Position numbers and translations under genes: made by a program. The notes beneath the pieces were generated by a model. The model saw only the letters and a program-made list of their open reading frames with translations. It made no database searches and was not told the DNA's origin. DNA of 64,000 nucleotides from Desertimonas sp963786985 (GTDB lineage: Bacteria; Actinomycetota; Acidimicrobiia; Acidimicrobiales; Ilumatobacteraceae), in contig CAWBBL010000009.1 of the NCBI GenBank assembly GCA_963786985.1, forward strand, positions 310,001-374,000, written 5' to 3'. This document shows, in pieces, positions 7,888 to 17,210 of the stretch. The first letter of the stretch is position 1; each line of letters begins with the position of its first letter.

Positions 7888-8670
7888 TCACTCCGGCGTT
7901 GTGTAGGCGGCAGTGATCCCGCCGTCGACGATCAGCGACTGCCCGGTCATGAACGACGATTCGTCGCTGGCCAGGAACAGGCCGGCCTTGGCGATCTCGT
8001 GGGGCTCGCCGAAGCGTCCCATCGGGATGTGCACGAGGCGGCGCTGGCGCTTGGCGTCGTCGGACAGGAACTTGGCGAGCAACGGCGTGAGCACCGGGCC
8101 GGGGCACAGGGCATTGACCCGGATTCCCTGGCGGGCGTAGATCACGGCGATCTCCCGGGTCATCGCCACCACTGCGCCCTTCGACGCGGTGTAGGCGATC
8201 TGCGGCGTCGCCGCGCCCATGTGGGCGACGAACGAGGCGACGTTGACGATGCTCCCGCCGCCGGAATCGAGCAGTGCCGGAATCCCATGGCGGCAGCACC
8301 GGGCGATGCCCGTGACGTTGACGTCGAGCGTCCGTGACCAGGTGTCGTCGGAGGTGTTCGTCGGGCCGTCGTCGCCGGCGGGGGAGATCCCGGCGTTGTT
8401 GTACAGCACGTGCAGCCCGCCGAACGTCTCGACCGTGAACGCCACGGCGGCCGCGACGCTCTCGTCGTCGGTGACGTCGGTGGCCACGAATGCGGCGTCG
8501 CCGCCGGCATCGACGATGGCCGTGACCGCCTCGTCCCCGTCGGAAACGTCGGCGATGACGATCGCCGATCCTTCGGTGGCGAACAGCTCGGCAGCGACGC
8601 GACCGAGGCCGCTGGCGGCTCCCGTGATCAACGTGACCTTCCCGTCGAGACGTCCCTGACCGTTGGCCAT
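7888..8670 (-). CDS. Short-chain dehydrogenase/reductase (SDR)
   Basis: A 260-residue classical SDR using NAD(P)H. The Rossmann glycine motif is TGAASGLG, the dinucleotide stabiliser is NNAG, and the catalytic Tyr/Lys pair is in YTASKGA with Ser in VNVASF. The C-terminal GQSLIVDGG is also typical. Asp in VIADVSD at the end of beta-2 suggests NAD preference. It is the first gene of a two-gene unit with the glutamine synthetase-like ligase (88 bases apart, with repeat A between). Substrate unknown; an alcohol or amino-alcohol step in the same catabolic route is an inference. TAGTGT nine bases before ATG suggests a short or absent leader. Confidence 0.88.
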   Translation of the reverse strand: MANGQGRLDGKVTLITGAASGLGRVAAELFATEGSAIVIADVSDGDEAVTAIVDAGGDAAFVATDVTDDESVAAAVAFTVETFGGLHVLYNNAGISPAGDDGPTNTSDDTWSRTLDVNVTGIARCCRHGIPALLDSGGGSIVNVASFVAHMGAATPQIAYTASKGAVVAMTREIAVIYARQGIRVNALCPGPVLTPLLAKFLSDDAKRQRRLVHIPMGRFGEPHEIAKAGLFLASDESSFMTGQSLIVDGGITAAYTTPE

Positions 8671-8754
8671 CGGCTGCGCACACTAGGTGCTGCCGCATCG
8701 ACAGCGTCTACCGAGGGTGGCGGCTGGTGTATGGCCCTCGCCACGAACGGCTGA

Positions 8755-9972
8755 TCAGCAGCTGGAGACCGGGGTCGTCGTCCCATCGGCGACGCCGTTG
8801 AGCCAGTTGAGCGCATCGAGGGTGATGCCACTGTTGACGTGGAATCCGCCCGGCAGCACGCGTCGTTCGACGACCTGTCCGGCGGCACACAGACGGGCCA
8901 GCAGGGCCTCGCTGTGGACCACCGGGATGCGTTCGTCCGCGTCGCCGTGGAAGATCAGCATCGGCGCATCCGTCGCTGTCGTTCCGGCGGTGTTCGCCGC
9001 GAGCAGCGACGCGAACGGCTCGACCGTGCCGGGGTCGGCGGCGATGTACGGTCCGGCGATGTCGACCGGCTGATCGAAGCAATGGGTCGTGTTCCACGCC
9101 TCCGTCAGCGCGATGCCCGCCGGGGTGAGCACCTGACCGAGGGCACCCTGAGCCTCCGGGTATGTCGTCGCCATGCCGGCGACCAGACCGACGCTCAGCG
9201 CGCTGAGCTGTGGCTGCGAGGCGGCCCACGACGCCAGGGCGGCGGGGTCGCTGGCCGGCGCGCCGACGACGGTGCCGACGATCGTCTGTTCCGGTGCCCA
9301 CTCGCCGGCCAGTTTGGTCGCCCAGAGGGCGGCATGGCCCCCCTGGGAAAAGCCGGTGATCGCCGTGGTGTCGCTCAGGTAGACGCCGGGGATCTGACCG
9401 GCGGCCCGGCCAGCGTCGAGCATGCTACGACCCTCGCTCACGCCGACGATGAACGGGTGCGGACCCGGTCCGCCGACGCCCTCGTAGTCGGTCGCCACGG
9501 TCACCCAGGCGTCGCCTGCGGTGCCACTGACGCTGTGGAACTCTCCGTCGTAGTCGCCGTACGCGGAGTCGTTGTCGATCGCCATCGAGGGAGCGCAGCT
9601 GTCGGCCATGCCCGTCGTTCCGTGGCCGTACAGCAGCTTCCGGAACCCGCCGAACGGGGCGATGTCGTCGGGCACCGACACCAGCCCGGTGACGACCGTC
9701 GGAGCGCCGGCAACGGTCTGCGAGAGGTACATGATGCGATACAGGCGATCGAACGACGACTCCAGTACCTGCCAGCGCACGAGATCGCCATGCTCGCCGG
9801 CGGGGATCGGGTTGGGCGCCTCGTAGAACGTCGGGTCGTCCTGGGCGTACTCGACGGGACCGGGAAGCGTCGCCCCGACATCAGCTGATGTGAGTTCCGT
9901 CGCATGGGCCGTCGCCGGAATCGCCACCGCGCCGACGATCGCCAGCACGCCGAACGTCCGCCGCTTCCTCAC
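8755..9972 (-). CDS. Secreted lipase family protein (LIP/triacylglycerol lipase type)
   Basis: A 405-residue exported alpha/beta hydrolase of the secretory lipase family. The N-terminus (MRKRRTFGVLAIVGAVAI, then ATAHA) is a Sec signal peptide. The nucleophile elbow is GFSQGG, the acid lies in HGDADERIPV and the histidine in LPGGFHV, so the triad is complete. Cysteines at DSCAPS, HCFD, RLCAAG and the C-terminus (SSC) could form disulfides, as expected outside the cell. It is a tandem paralogue of the next gene upstream, 58 bases away. GTG 9972 has no Shine-Dalgarno; TAGGAC lies six bases before it. Confidence 0.87.
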   Translation of the reverse strand: MRKRRTFGVLAIVGAVAIPATAHATELTSADVGATLPGPVEYAQDDPTFYEAPNPIPAGEHGDLVRWQVLESSFDRLYRIMYLSQTVAGAPTVVTGLVSVPDDIAPFGGFRKLLYGHGTTGMADSCAPSMAIDNDSAYGDYDGEFHSVSGTAGDAWVTVATDYEGVGGPGPHPFIVGVSEGRSMLDAGRAAGQIPGVYLSDTTAITGFSQGGHAALWATKLAGEWAPEQTIVGTVVGAPASDPAALASWAASQPQLSALSVGLVAGMATTYPEAQGALGQVLTPAGIALTEAWNTTHCFDQPVDIAGPYIAADPGTVEPFASLLAANTAGTTATDAPMLIFHGDADERIPVVHSEALLARLCAAGQVVERRVLPGGFHVNSGITLDALNWLNGVADGTTTPVSSC

Positions 9973-10030
9973 GGCGCAGTCCTACCAGGCCGCGGTGAGC
10001 GCTCGATGAACGTTTCGTCGAGCACGACCC

Positions 10031-11236
10031 TCACCCGCACGACGACACCGGGGTGACGGTGCCGTCGGCGACTCCGGTGAGCCAGTCGACGCCGGCACCG
10101 CTCAACTCCGAGGCGGTGCTGATGTGGGTCGCACCGGCGATCACTCGGCGTTCGGCGACTTGACCGGCGGCGCACAATCGGTCGAGCAGCGCCGCGCTGT
10201 GGGCGACGGGCACGCGCTGGTCGCCGTCAGCGTGGAGGATCAGCAGGGGGGTTGCGGTCGCGGCGTTGCCCGCGGTGTTCTCGGCCATCATCGTGGCGAA
10301 CGGCTCGACCGCCGCCAGATCGGTAGCCAGGTACGGGCCTGGAGTCGCCGCCTCGGCGCCGAAGCAGACGCCGCTCCACTGCTCCAGCAGCTCCGCGCCT
10401 GCCGGGGTGAGGACGGAGCCGAGGCCCACCAGCGCCTCGGGATAGGTGGTCGCCAACCCGGCGGCGATGGCCAGCGGCAACGTCTCGGCTTGTGGTTGGG
10501 CGACCGCCGCGGCGGCGAGGCCGGCGATCTCTGAGGCCGGGGCGGCGATCGCCGCGGCGACGATCGACTGCTCCGGCGTCCAGTGCGGCGCCAGCTCGGC
10601 CGCCCACAAGGCGGCGTGGCCACCCTGTTCGAATCCGGCGAGGGCGGTCGTCGCGCCGACGTACAGGGTGGGCAGTTGACGTGCGGCGCGGCCGGCGTCG
10701 AGCATCGCCCGCCCTTCGCTCACACCGACGAACAGGGGGTGGATCCCCGGGCCACCCAGTCCCTGGTAGTCGGTCGACACGACCACCCAGTCATCGGACG
10801 ACATCGATTCGATCTGGTCCGTCGCCGGCAGGTCGACCGATGGATTGTCGATCGCCGCGGACGGAGCACAGGCGTCGTCGAACCCCGTCGCGCTGTGGCC
10901 GTAGAGGAGCAGCTGATTGCCGCCGAACGGCGGGAGATCGTCGGGCGCGTCGACAAGCGCCGTGACCAGCATTGGTTCGCCGGCGACGGTCTCGGACAGG
11001 TACATCATGCGGTAGCGCAGGGAGAACGGCGAGTCGATCACCTGCCAGCGCACGAGATCGCCGTGGGCACCGCTCGGCAACGGCTCGGGAACGTCGTAGA
11101 AGGCCGGGTCGCCCGGGGCGAATTCCTGCGCGGGCTCCGGCGCCGCCGGTGAAGGCGGTGCGGCGACGACGACCGCCGGTGTGCAGGCCAGGGCGCCGAG
11201 CACTGCGAGTCCACAGAGGGGCCGCCGAACGGTCAT
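10031..11236 (-). CDS. Lipase-like paralogue with catalytic Ser replaced by Glu
   Basis: A 401-residue exported paralogue of the neighbouring lipase, collinear over its whole length: same signal peptide position, same YDVPEPLPSGAHGDLVRW block and same C-terminal SSC. The acid (HADGDQRVPV) and histidine (GATHIS) regions are kept. At the nucleophile elbow the sequence reads AGFEQGGHAALWA, where the sister reads TGFSQGGHAALWA; the codon is GAA, two base changes from TCC. A conventional serine hydrolase mechanism is therefore not possible. It may be a binding protein, a pseudoenzyme or have changed chemistry. Its ATG overlaps the stop of the MscS gene (ATGA), implying translational coupling. Confidence 0.85.
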   Translation of the reverse strand: MTVRRPLCGLAVLGALACTPAVVVAAPPSPAAPEPAQEFAPGDPAFYDVPEPLPSGAHGDLVRWQVIDSPFSLRYRMMYLSETVAGEPMLVTALVDAPDDLPPFGGNQLLLYGHSATGFDDACAPSAAIDNPSVDLPATDQIESMSSDDWVVVSTDYQGLGGPGIHPLFVGVSEGRAMLDAGRAARQLPTLYVGATTALAGFEQGGHAALWAAELAPHWTPEQSIVAAAIAAPASEIAGLAAAAVAQPQAETLPLAIAAGLATTYPEALVGLGSVLTPAGAELLEQWSGVCFGAEAATPGPYLATDLAAVEPFATMMAENTAGNAATATPLLILHADGDQRVPVAHSAALLDRLCAAGQVAERRVIAGATHISTASELSGAGVDWLTGVADGTVTPVSSCG

Positions 11237-12249
11237 GGGGGAATACTGCCGGAGCCCCCTGAAGGGTTCCTGTGCTCGAAGTTCTTGGTCACGTCGATGC
11301 CGGCGACGCTGAGCTCGCGCGTCAGCGCGGATCGCAGGTCGCGCATCACTGGCGCTTGGGCGCCGGGGGGGGTGCGCACCGTGACTCGAACGACCGCACC
11401 GTCGGCGCCGAGGCTCTCGACGCCGGGCACGCCGATCGGTTCGAGCAGGACGGGTGCGACATCGGGCAGCGCCGACACCTCGGCGGCCACCCGCTCGATC
11501 ACGGCCACGGCGTCGTCGAGCTGGGCGGCGTCGGTGACCGTCACGTCGACGGTTCCCAGCGACCAGTCACGGCTCTTGTTGCCGATGCGCAGCACGGTGC
11601 CGTTGGGAACGGTCCAGACGGTTCCTGCTCCGTCGCGCAACGTCGTCGATCGCAGCGTGATCGACTCGACGATCCCAATTGCCGGCCCGATGTCGATCTC
11701 GTCGCCGACGGCGCACTGGTCCTCGAGCAGGATGAAGAAACCGGAGATGCAGTCCTTCACCAGTTGCTGGGCGCCGAGGCCGACGGCGATGCCGGCGATG
11801 CCGGCACCGGCGATCAGCGGGCCGAGGTTGATCGAGAAGATGCCGAGGATCGCCAGCACGGCGAACGTCCAGATGAATGCCGAGACCGTGGTGCGGGCCA
11901 CCGCCGACAGCGTCCTGGCCCGGACCTCGTCGCGCTCGTCATCGGTCGCTCCGACACCGAGCTTGCCGAGGTAGGCCCCGGCGACCTTGTCCCTGCGGGT
12001 CACCTGGTTGATGAACGTGGTCACGAGCTTGCGCAGGTAGCGGTTGACCAGGGCTGCGATGACCACGACGAGCAACGCCGTGAGAATCGGCGTGACGACC
12101 GAGTCGACGATGCGCGCTGCGAGACGACTGTCCGTCACGTTCCACGTCGCTTCGCAGAGCCATCCGGGGTTCACCCCGCAAGCGTCGGTGAGCCCTTCGT
12201 CGGCGGCCGCCTGCGCCGGCCACGGCGCAACACTCCAGACGGCGAGCAT
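11233..12249 (-). CDS. MscS-family mechanosensitive ion channel
   Basis: A 338-residue membrane channel that would open under membrane tension and release osmolytes. An N-terminal exported segment (ACGVNPGWLCEATW, with two cysteines) precedes TM1 (TPILTALLVVVIAALVN), TM2 (FIWTFAVLAILGIFS) and the pore helix GIAGIAVGLGAQQLVKD, the Gly/Ala-rich TM3 signature of MscS. The cytoplasmic beta domain follows (DQCAVGDEIDIG, GTVWTVPNGTVLRIGN). It is the first gene of a run with the two lipase paralogues (ATGA overlap with the second), an uncommon partner set for a channel. Confidence 0.9.
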   Translation of the reverse strand: MLAVWSVAPWPAQAAADEGLTDACGVNPGWLCEATWNVTDSRLAARIVDSVVTPILTALLVVVIAALVNRYLRKLVTTFINQVTRRDKVAGAYLGKLGVGATDDERDEVRARTLSAVARTTVSAFIWTFAVLAILGIFSINLGPLIAGAGIAGIAVGLGAQQLVKDCISGFFILLEDQCAVGDEIDIGPAIGIVESITLRSTTLRDGAGTVWTVPNGTVLRIGNKSRDWSLGTVDVTVTDAAQLDDAVAVIERVAAEVSALPDVAPVLLEPIGVPGVESLGADGAVVRVTVRTPPGAQAPVMRDLRSALTRELSVAGIDVTKNFEHRNPSGGSGSIPP

Positions 12250-12298
12250 CGTGCGAACCGTAGCTGCGGTCGCCAGCCCGAGCGCGGAATCGGTGCCG

Positions 12299-14158
12299 TC
12301 AGAGCTGTGCTTTGGCCCGCTTCGCCGCCCTGCCGCGCTCGGTCTGGTCGAGCACGACCTTGCGCAGGCGAACCGCCGCCGGGGTGACCTCGACGCACTC
12401 GTCGTCGGCGATGAACTCGAGTGCCTGCTCCAGTGACATCGAGCGCGGCGGGATCAGCTTCTCGAAGCTCTCCGCCGTCGACGAACGAACGTTGGTGAGC
12501 TTCTTCTCCTTCGTCGGGTTGACGTCCATGTCGTCGGCGCGGGCGTTCTCGCCGACGATCATCCCCTCGTAGACCCCGACGGCCGGGCCGACGAACAGCT
12601 GGCCGCGCTCCTGCAGCGACAGCAGCGAGTAGGCCGTCGTGGCGCCGACGCGGTCGGCCACGAGCGAGCCGCGGGTACGAGCGCGGATCGCCCCGGCCCA
12701 CGGCTCGAAGCGCTCGAACACGTGGTGCAGGAGGGCTGTCCCGCGCGTCTCGGTGAGCAACTCGGTGCGGAAGCCGATCAACCCGCGGGCCGGAACCACG
12801 TAGTCCAGGCGGATCCAACCCGAACCGTGGTTGACGATCTGTTCCATGCGACCCTTGCGGAGGGCCAGCAGCTGGGTGATCACGCCCAGGTATTCGTCGG
12901 GGACGTCGATCGTCACCCGGTCGACGGGCTCGTGGACGGCACCGTTGACCTCCCGGGTGAGCACGCGCGGTTTGCCGACCGTCAGCTCGAAGCCCTCGCG
13001 GCGCATCATCTCGACGAGCACGGCGAGCTGCAGCTCACCGCGCCCCTGGACCTCCCAGGCGTCGGGGCGCTCGGTCGGCAGGACGCGAATGCTGACGTTG
13101 CCGACGAGCTCGGCGTCGAGTCGGCTCTTCACCAGGCGGGCGGTCAGCTGGGAGCCGTCGCGGCCGGCGAGTGGCGCCGTGTTGATCCCGACGGTCATCG
13201 ACAGGCTCGGATCATCGATCGTGATCACGGGCAGCGGGCGCGGATCGTCCGGATCGGCGAGCGTCTCACCGATCGTGATCTCGGCAATCCCGGCGACGGC
13301 GACGATCTCGCCGGGTCCGGCAGCATCGGCTGGAACGCGATCGAGGGCCTGGGTGCTGTACAGCTCGGCGATCCGTGCCCGTTCGATGGTCCCGTCGGCC
13401 CGACACCAGGCGACGGTGCTGCCCTTGCGCAACGTCCCTGACCGAACGCGGCAGAGGGCGAGGCGCCCGACGTACGGCGAGGCATCGAGGTTCGTGACCA
13501 GCGCCTGCAACGGCATGTCGGGGTCGAACGTCGGCGCCGGGATCCGGTCGACGAGCAGGTCGAGCAACGGCGCCAGGGTCAGGCCGTCGGGGAGTCCGGC
13601 ACCGTCCGCGGGGCGGTCCATCGACGCCCTGCCCTCTCGGGACACGCAGTAGACGGTGGGGAAGTCGAGCTGGTCCATGGCCGCGTCGAGATCGAGGAAC
13701 AGCTCCTCGACGTCGTGGACGACCTCGGCGATGCGGGCATCGGGGCGATCGACCTTGTTGATCACGAGGATCACCGGGAGCTTGGCCTCGAGCGTCTTGC
13801 GGAGCACGAAGCGGGTCTGCGGGAGGGGTCCCTCGCTGGCGTCGACGAGCAACAGCACGCCGTCGACCATCGACAACGCCCGCTCGACCTCGCCACCGAA
13901 GTCGGCGTGTCCGGGGGTGTCGACGATGTTGATCGTCACGGCGGCGTCGCCGTCGCCGTAGCGGATCGCCGTGTTCTTGGCGAGGATCGTGATGCCCTTC
14001 TCGCGTTCGAGATCCATCGAATCCATCACCCGGTCGGCGACGTCCTGGTTCGAGCGGAACGCACCGGTCTGCCACAGCATCTGGTCGACAAGGGTGGTCT
14101 TGCCGTGATCGACGTGAGCGACGATCGCCACGTTGCGCAGGTCGTCGCGAGTCTGCAC
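12299..14158 (-). CDS. typA: Ribosome-associated GTPase TypA/BipA
   Basis: A 619-residue translational GTPase involved in ribosome assembly and stress adaptation. G motifs are AHVDHGKT (P-loop), KGITILAKN (switch I), DTPGHADF (G3) and NKVDRPDA (G4). Domains II, III and V follow, and the C-terminal TypA-specific domain includes GRGELQLAVLVEMMRREGFE and TRGTALLHHVFERFEPW. The length is typical of the family (about 610). GTG 14158 is preceded by GAAGGG. It is probably monocistronic; the next gene downstream (MscS) begins 49 bases later. Confidence 0.95.
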   Translation of the reverse strand: MQTRDDLRNVAIVAHVDHGKTTLVDQMLWQTGAFRSNQDVADRVMDSMDLEREKGITILAKNTAIRYGDGDAAVTINIVDTPGHADFGGEVERALSMVDGVLLLVDASEGPLPQTRFVLRKTLEAKLPVILVINKVDRPDARIAEVVHDVEELFLDLDAAMDQLDFPTVYCVSREGRASMDRPADGAGLPDGLTLAPLLDLLVDRIPAPTFDPDMPLQALVTNLDASPYVGRLALCRVRSGTLRKGSTVAWCRADGTIERARIAELYSTQALDRVPADAAGPGEIVAVAGIAEITIGETLADPDDPRPLPVITIDDPSLSMTVGINTAPLAGRDGSQLTARLVKSRLDAELVGNVSIRVLPTERPDAWEVQGRGELQLAVLVEMMRREGFELTVGKPRVLTREVNGAVHEPVDRVTIDVPDEYLGVITQLLALRKGRMEQIVNHGSGWIRLDYVVPARGLIGFRTELLTETRGTALLHHVFERFEPWAGAIRARTRGSLVADRVGATTAYSLLSLQERGQLFVGPAVGVYEGMIVGENARADDMDVNPTKEKKLTNVRSSTAESFEKLIPPRSMSLEQALEFIADDECVEVTPAAVRLRKVVLDQTERGRAAKRAKAQL

Positions 14159-14256
14159 GATGAATATCCCTTCCAGCGCGCCGGACCGGCGCAGGCAGCC
14201 GTTCAGTCAACCACCGGGGGACCGTTCTGGGCGGCCTTCGGTCCAATTCCGGATCT

Positions 14257-14295
14257 GGGCGGCCAAACGCCGGGGAACCGGACCGATGGCCGCCC
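14257..14295 (-). terminator. Hairpin downstream of the histidine kinase gene
   Basis: Nine-bp arms GGGCGGCCA (14257-14265) and TGGCCGCCC (14287-14295) lie 35 bases beyond the stop of the minus-strand kinase gene and before typA. A second partial copy of TCTGGGCGGCC sits at 14235-14245. Terminator role inferred. Confidence 0.45.
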
Positions 14296-14329
14296 GGATC
14301 GAGCCCGGCCGGCGATACGCGTTGCCGCA

Positions 14330-15724
14330 TCAGCCGCTGCGGGGGAGGGTCACATTGGCGTCGAGGCCGCCGCCCGGGCGGCGATGGAGGTTGGCGGTGC
14401 CGCCGCTGCTGGCGGCGAGGTGGGCGACGATGGCCAGGCCGATTCCCGAGCCGTCATGGCTGGCGTCCGGCGAACGCCAGAATCGATCGAAGGCGTGGGC
14501 GAGCTGGTCGTCGGGGAGACCCGGACCACGGTCGAGAACGTGTACCCGGATGACCGCCGCCGTGGAGCCATCGACGACGACCTCCACCGTGCTCGACTCC
14601 GGGGCCACGGCGATGGCGTTGTCGAGGTAGTTGTCGAGGACCTGGTCGAGTGCCCCCGGCACGGCCACCGCAGTCGCCCCGCCGCGGTCGACGACCTCGA
14701 TGCCGACCCCCTGCTCCTCGGCCAGCGGTGCCCACATCGCCGCCCGTTCGGCGACGACAGCGGACACGTCGATCAGCGCCCGGGGCGTCGGCACCGCGGC
14801 ATCGGTGCGGGCGAGCGTGAGCAGGCCGTCGATGAGCCGCTGCAAGCGGTCGATCTCCCGGTCGGCGTCACCGAGGATTTGCGCAGCCTCGGCGGGGTTC
14901 TGATCGACAAGCGCCGTGGCCCGCTCGAGCTGCAGGCGCAGCGCAGTGAGCGGCGTGCGCAACTGGTGCGAGGCGTCACCGGCGAAGCGCCGTTGCTGAT
15001 CGACCAATCCGGCGAGCCGGCCGGTCATCGTGTTGAACGAGGACGCCAGGGCGCGCAGCTCGGGTGCCCCTTGCGTGTCGTCGGCGCGTTCGGTGAAGTC
15101 GCCGCCGGCGACGCGCTCCGTGCTGTGGCGCAGCTTGCGCAACGGCCCGGTCACAGAACTGGCCATGAACAGGGCGGCGACGGCTGCGGCGAGCAGCGAG
15201 ATCCCGGCGACAGCGATCAGCCCCCGCGTCCGGCGGGCGGCGCGGGCGTCGATCTCCGAGTCGTCCGTCGACACCATCACCGTGCCGACGGTGTCGGCGC
15301 CGACGAGCACGGGCACGGCGATCGACACGATGTCGCCCTCGCGTCCGGTGGCCGGGCCGCTGCGTAACGCCGTCGCCACTTCCGGCCGTGTCGCCAGGTC
15401 GTCGCCGACAGCAATTCCCGGGACGCCCGTCGTGGCGACGACCGATCCGCCGGCGTTGGTGACGACCACGCCCGGCCCCTGGCGCTCGGAATAGTCGGCG
15501 ACGGTGTCGGCGAGCGCGACGTCGGCGTCGGGGTCCTGGGTGTCCGCAGCCGGCGGTGACAATGCCGAGGCTGCTTGGCCGGCGAGGATGAACGCGTCGC
15601 GCTCGAGCTCGGCGAGCTGCCGATCGACCTCGACGCGCCGCAAGTGGGACACCAAGGGCAGGTCCTGGGCCGCCAGCATCACCACCATCACCCCACAGAA
15701 GGCGGCCAGCAGCCGCCATCTCAC
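14330..15724 (-). CDS. Sensor histidine kinase (two-component system 1)
   Basis: A 464-residue membrane kinase. TM1 (LLAAFCGVMVVMLAAQ) is at the N-terminus, an extracytoplasmic sensor region of about 130 residues follows, then TM2 (GLIAVAGISLLAAAVAALFM), HAMP, the HisKA box with phospho-His in SHQLRTPLTALRLQLE, and HATPase_c motifs DNYLDNA (N), DRGPGLP (G1) and GSGIGLAI (G2). GTG 15724 overlaps the response regulator stop (GTGA), the usual coupling. The pair is divergent from the putative flavin redox operon, which is its most likely target; the signal is unknown. Confidence 0.88.
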   Translation of the reverse strand: MRWRLLAAFCGVMVVMLAAQDLPLVSHLRRVEVDRQLAELERDAFILAGQAASALSPPAADTQDPDADVALADTVADYSERQGPGVVVTNAGGSVVATTGVPGIAVGDDLATRPEVATALRSGPATGREGDIVSIAVPVLVGADTVGTVMVSTDDSEIDARAARRTRGLIAVAGISLLAAAVAALFMASSVTGPLRKLRHSTERVAGGDFTERADDTQGAPELRALASSFNTMTGRLAGLVDQQRRFAGDASHQLRTPLTALRLQLERATALVDQNPAEAAQILGDADREIDRLQRLIDGLLTLARTDAAVPTPRALIDVSAVVAERAAMWAPLAEEQGVGIEVVDRGGATAVAVPGALDQVLDNYLDNAIAVAPESSTVEVVVDGSTAAVIRVHVLDRGPGLPDDQLAHAFDRFWRSPDASHDGSGIGLAIVAHLAASSGGTANLHRRPGGGLDANVTLPRSG

Positions 15725-16408
15725 GGAGGGGCCTCGAGCCGGAAGCCGACGCCGCGCACCGCCTCGATCCAGTGATGGTCCCCGAGCTTGCGGCGCAAGG
15801 CGGCCACGTGGGCGTCGACCGTCTTCGTCGGTCCGTACCAGTTGACGTCCCACACCCGCTCGAGGATCTCGGTCCGGCTGAACACGACGCCGGGGTCGGC
15901 GGCGAGGTACGCGAGCACGTCGAACTCCTTGGCGGTCAGGGTCAGCTCGTCGCCGTGGAGGTGAACGCGACGGCTGCGTCGGTCGACGCGGAGCGGGCCG
16001 ACGATCAACTCGTCGCCACCGTTCGAGGGGCCGGTGCTCGGCGCCGTCGTCGTGGTTCGGCTGGACGCGACGACCCACGGCCCTGATGCGCGCCGCCAGC
16101 TCACGCCGGCTGAACGGCTTGGTGACGTAGTCGTCGGCGCCGAGTTCGAGCCCGAGGACCCGGTCGAACTCGTCACCGCGGGCCGTCAACATGATGATCG
16201 GGATCGAGCCGCGCTGGCGGAGCTGGCGGCACACGTCGCGACCATCGACGTCCGGAAGGCCGAGATCGAGGAGCACGAGGTCGTAGCCCGTCGCCGCGAG
16301 GGCGTCAGCGCCGGTGGAGACGTGGGCGACCTCATGGCCGTCGGCGCGCAATCCGGACACGAGCGACTCGGCGATCGCGCGGTCGTCCTCGACCAACAGC
16401 AGCTTCAC
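15721..16408 (-). pseudogene. OmpR-family response regulator, apparent frameshift in the linker
   Basis: Two halves of one regulator lie in different frames. From GTG 16408 the receiver reads VKLLLVEDDRAIAESL..., phospho-Asp in LVLLDLGLPD and Lys in DDYVTKPF. After about residue 110 (ELAARIRAVGRR) the frame becomes Pro/Arg-rich nonsense. The winged-helix output domain (ELTLTAKEFDVLAYLAAD, TEILERVWDVNWYGPTKTVD, EAVRGVGFRLE) continues in the +1 frame to 15721. The whole gene is 688 bases, one more than a multiple of three, so one surplus base between about 16050 and 16080 explains it. Both domains are intact, so an assembly error is the simplest reading. Confidence 0.8.
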
Positions 16409-16547
16409 CCCTTCATTGTGGAGGAACGCCGCCCCGCGGGACGACGGTTGGCCGAAACCGCGAAGTTGTTGGACGATTCTTGGACGTCGGCGTTCCGGCC
16501 GTCGGACGAACGCCGCGTACCGTCGCTGGTTCAAGGAGGCTTGGACG

Positions 16548-17210
16548 ATGAAGGCACCGAGTGCACGCGTGGCGATGCTGTTGTCGATCGGCGGCGTGCT
16601 GGCGGCCGGCTCGGCAGCTGCATTGGTCAACTCACAGGTGCTCGACGATCAGTCGGGTGGCGCCCCGGCCTCGGCGACGGCCGTGTCCACGACGGTTTCG
16701 TCGGACACGACGACAACGACTTCGGCGACGACCTTGGCGGCACCGACGATCGTCACCGTGCCATCCACGACGGCAACGACGGCGCCACCCCCAAGCACTT
16801 CGGCGCCGTCCACGGCGGTTCCGACGAGCAACACCGCACCCACCACGCCGGCGTCGACGACGGCGCCAGCCGTCGCCGGGACGCAAGCCACGTACCGGCT
16901 GGGTGCCGCCGGTACGGCGCTGCTCGACACGGCCGGCGGCCAGCTGGCGATCGTCTCCGTGACGCCGTTGCCTGGATGGTCTGTCGAGCGCGCCGAGAAC
17001 GACGGCGGCGGCGTCGAGATCCGTCTCGAATCGGCGGACGGCGAGGTCCGCTTCGAGGCCAGCCTGGTGCGCGGCGTCGTGCGCGTGTCGCTGGAGAGCG
17101 ACGACGACAGCAGTGGTTCGGGCAGCGGCGACGATGACGACAACAGCGGTCCTGGCGGTGGCGGTGGCGACGACAACAGTGGGCCCGGCGGCGGCGGTGA
17201 CGATGACTGA
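16548..17210 (+). CDS. Exported Thr/Ser/Pro-rich protein with C-terminal acidic Gly/Asp tail
   Basis: A 220-residue protein I do not recognise. A signal peptide or membrane anchor (VAMLLSIGGVLAAGSAAALV) is followed by about 75 residues rich in Thr, Ser, Pro and Ala (a wall-spanning or glycosylatable stalk), then a compact beta-rich domain of some 70 residues (ATYRLGAAGTALLDTAGGQ, IVSVTPLPGWSVERAE, VEIRLESADGEVRFEA). The tail is a low-complexity run of DDD, GSG and GPGGGGG blocks. ATG 16548 has a perfect AAGGAGG at 16533-16539. It heads the operon with ApbE and a ferric-reductase-like protein and overlaps the next gene by eight bases. Confidence 0.72.
   Translation: MKAPSARVAMLLSIGGVLAAGSAAALVNSQVLDDQSGGAPASATAVSTTVSSDTTTTTSATTLAAPTIVTVPSTTATTAPPPSTSAPSTAVPTSNTAPTTPASTTAPAVAGTQATYRLGAAGTALLDTAGGQLAIVSVTPLPGWSVERAENDGGGVEIRLESADGEVRFEASLVRGVVRVSLESDDDSSGSGSGDDDDNSGPGGGGGDDNSGPGGGGDDD

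Noticed and set aside
14330..16630. A 766-codon open frame that would fuse a receiver domain directly to a histidine kinase
   Set aside because: The stretch between the two domains is Arg/Pro-rich nonsense, while a perfect OmpR winged-helix domain lies there in the next frame. A frameshifted response regulator followed by a normal kinase is the better reading.
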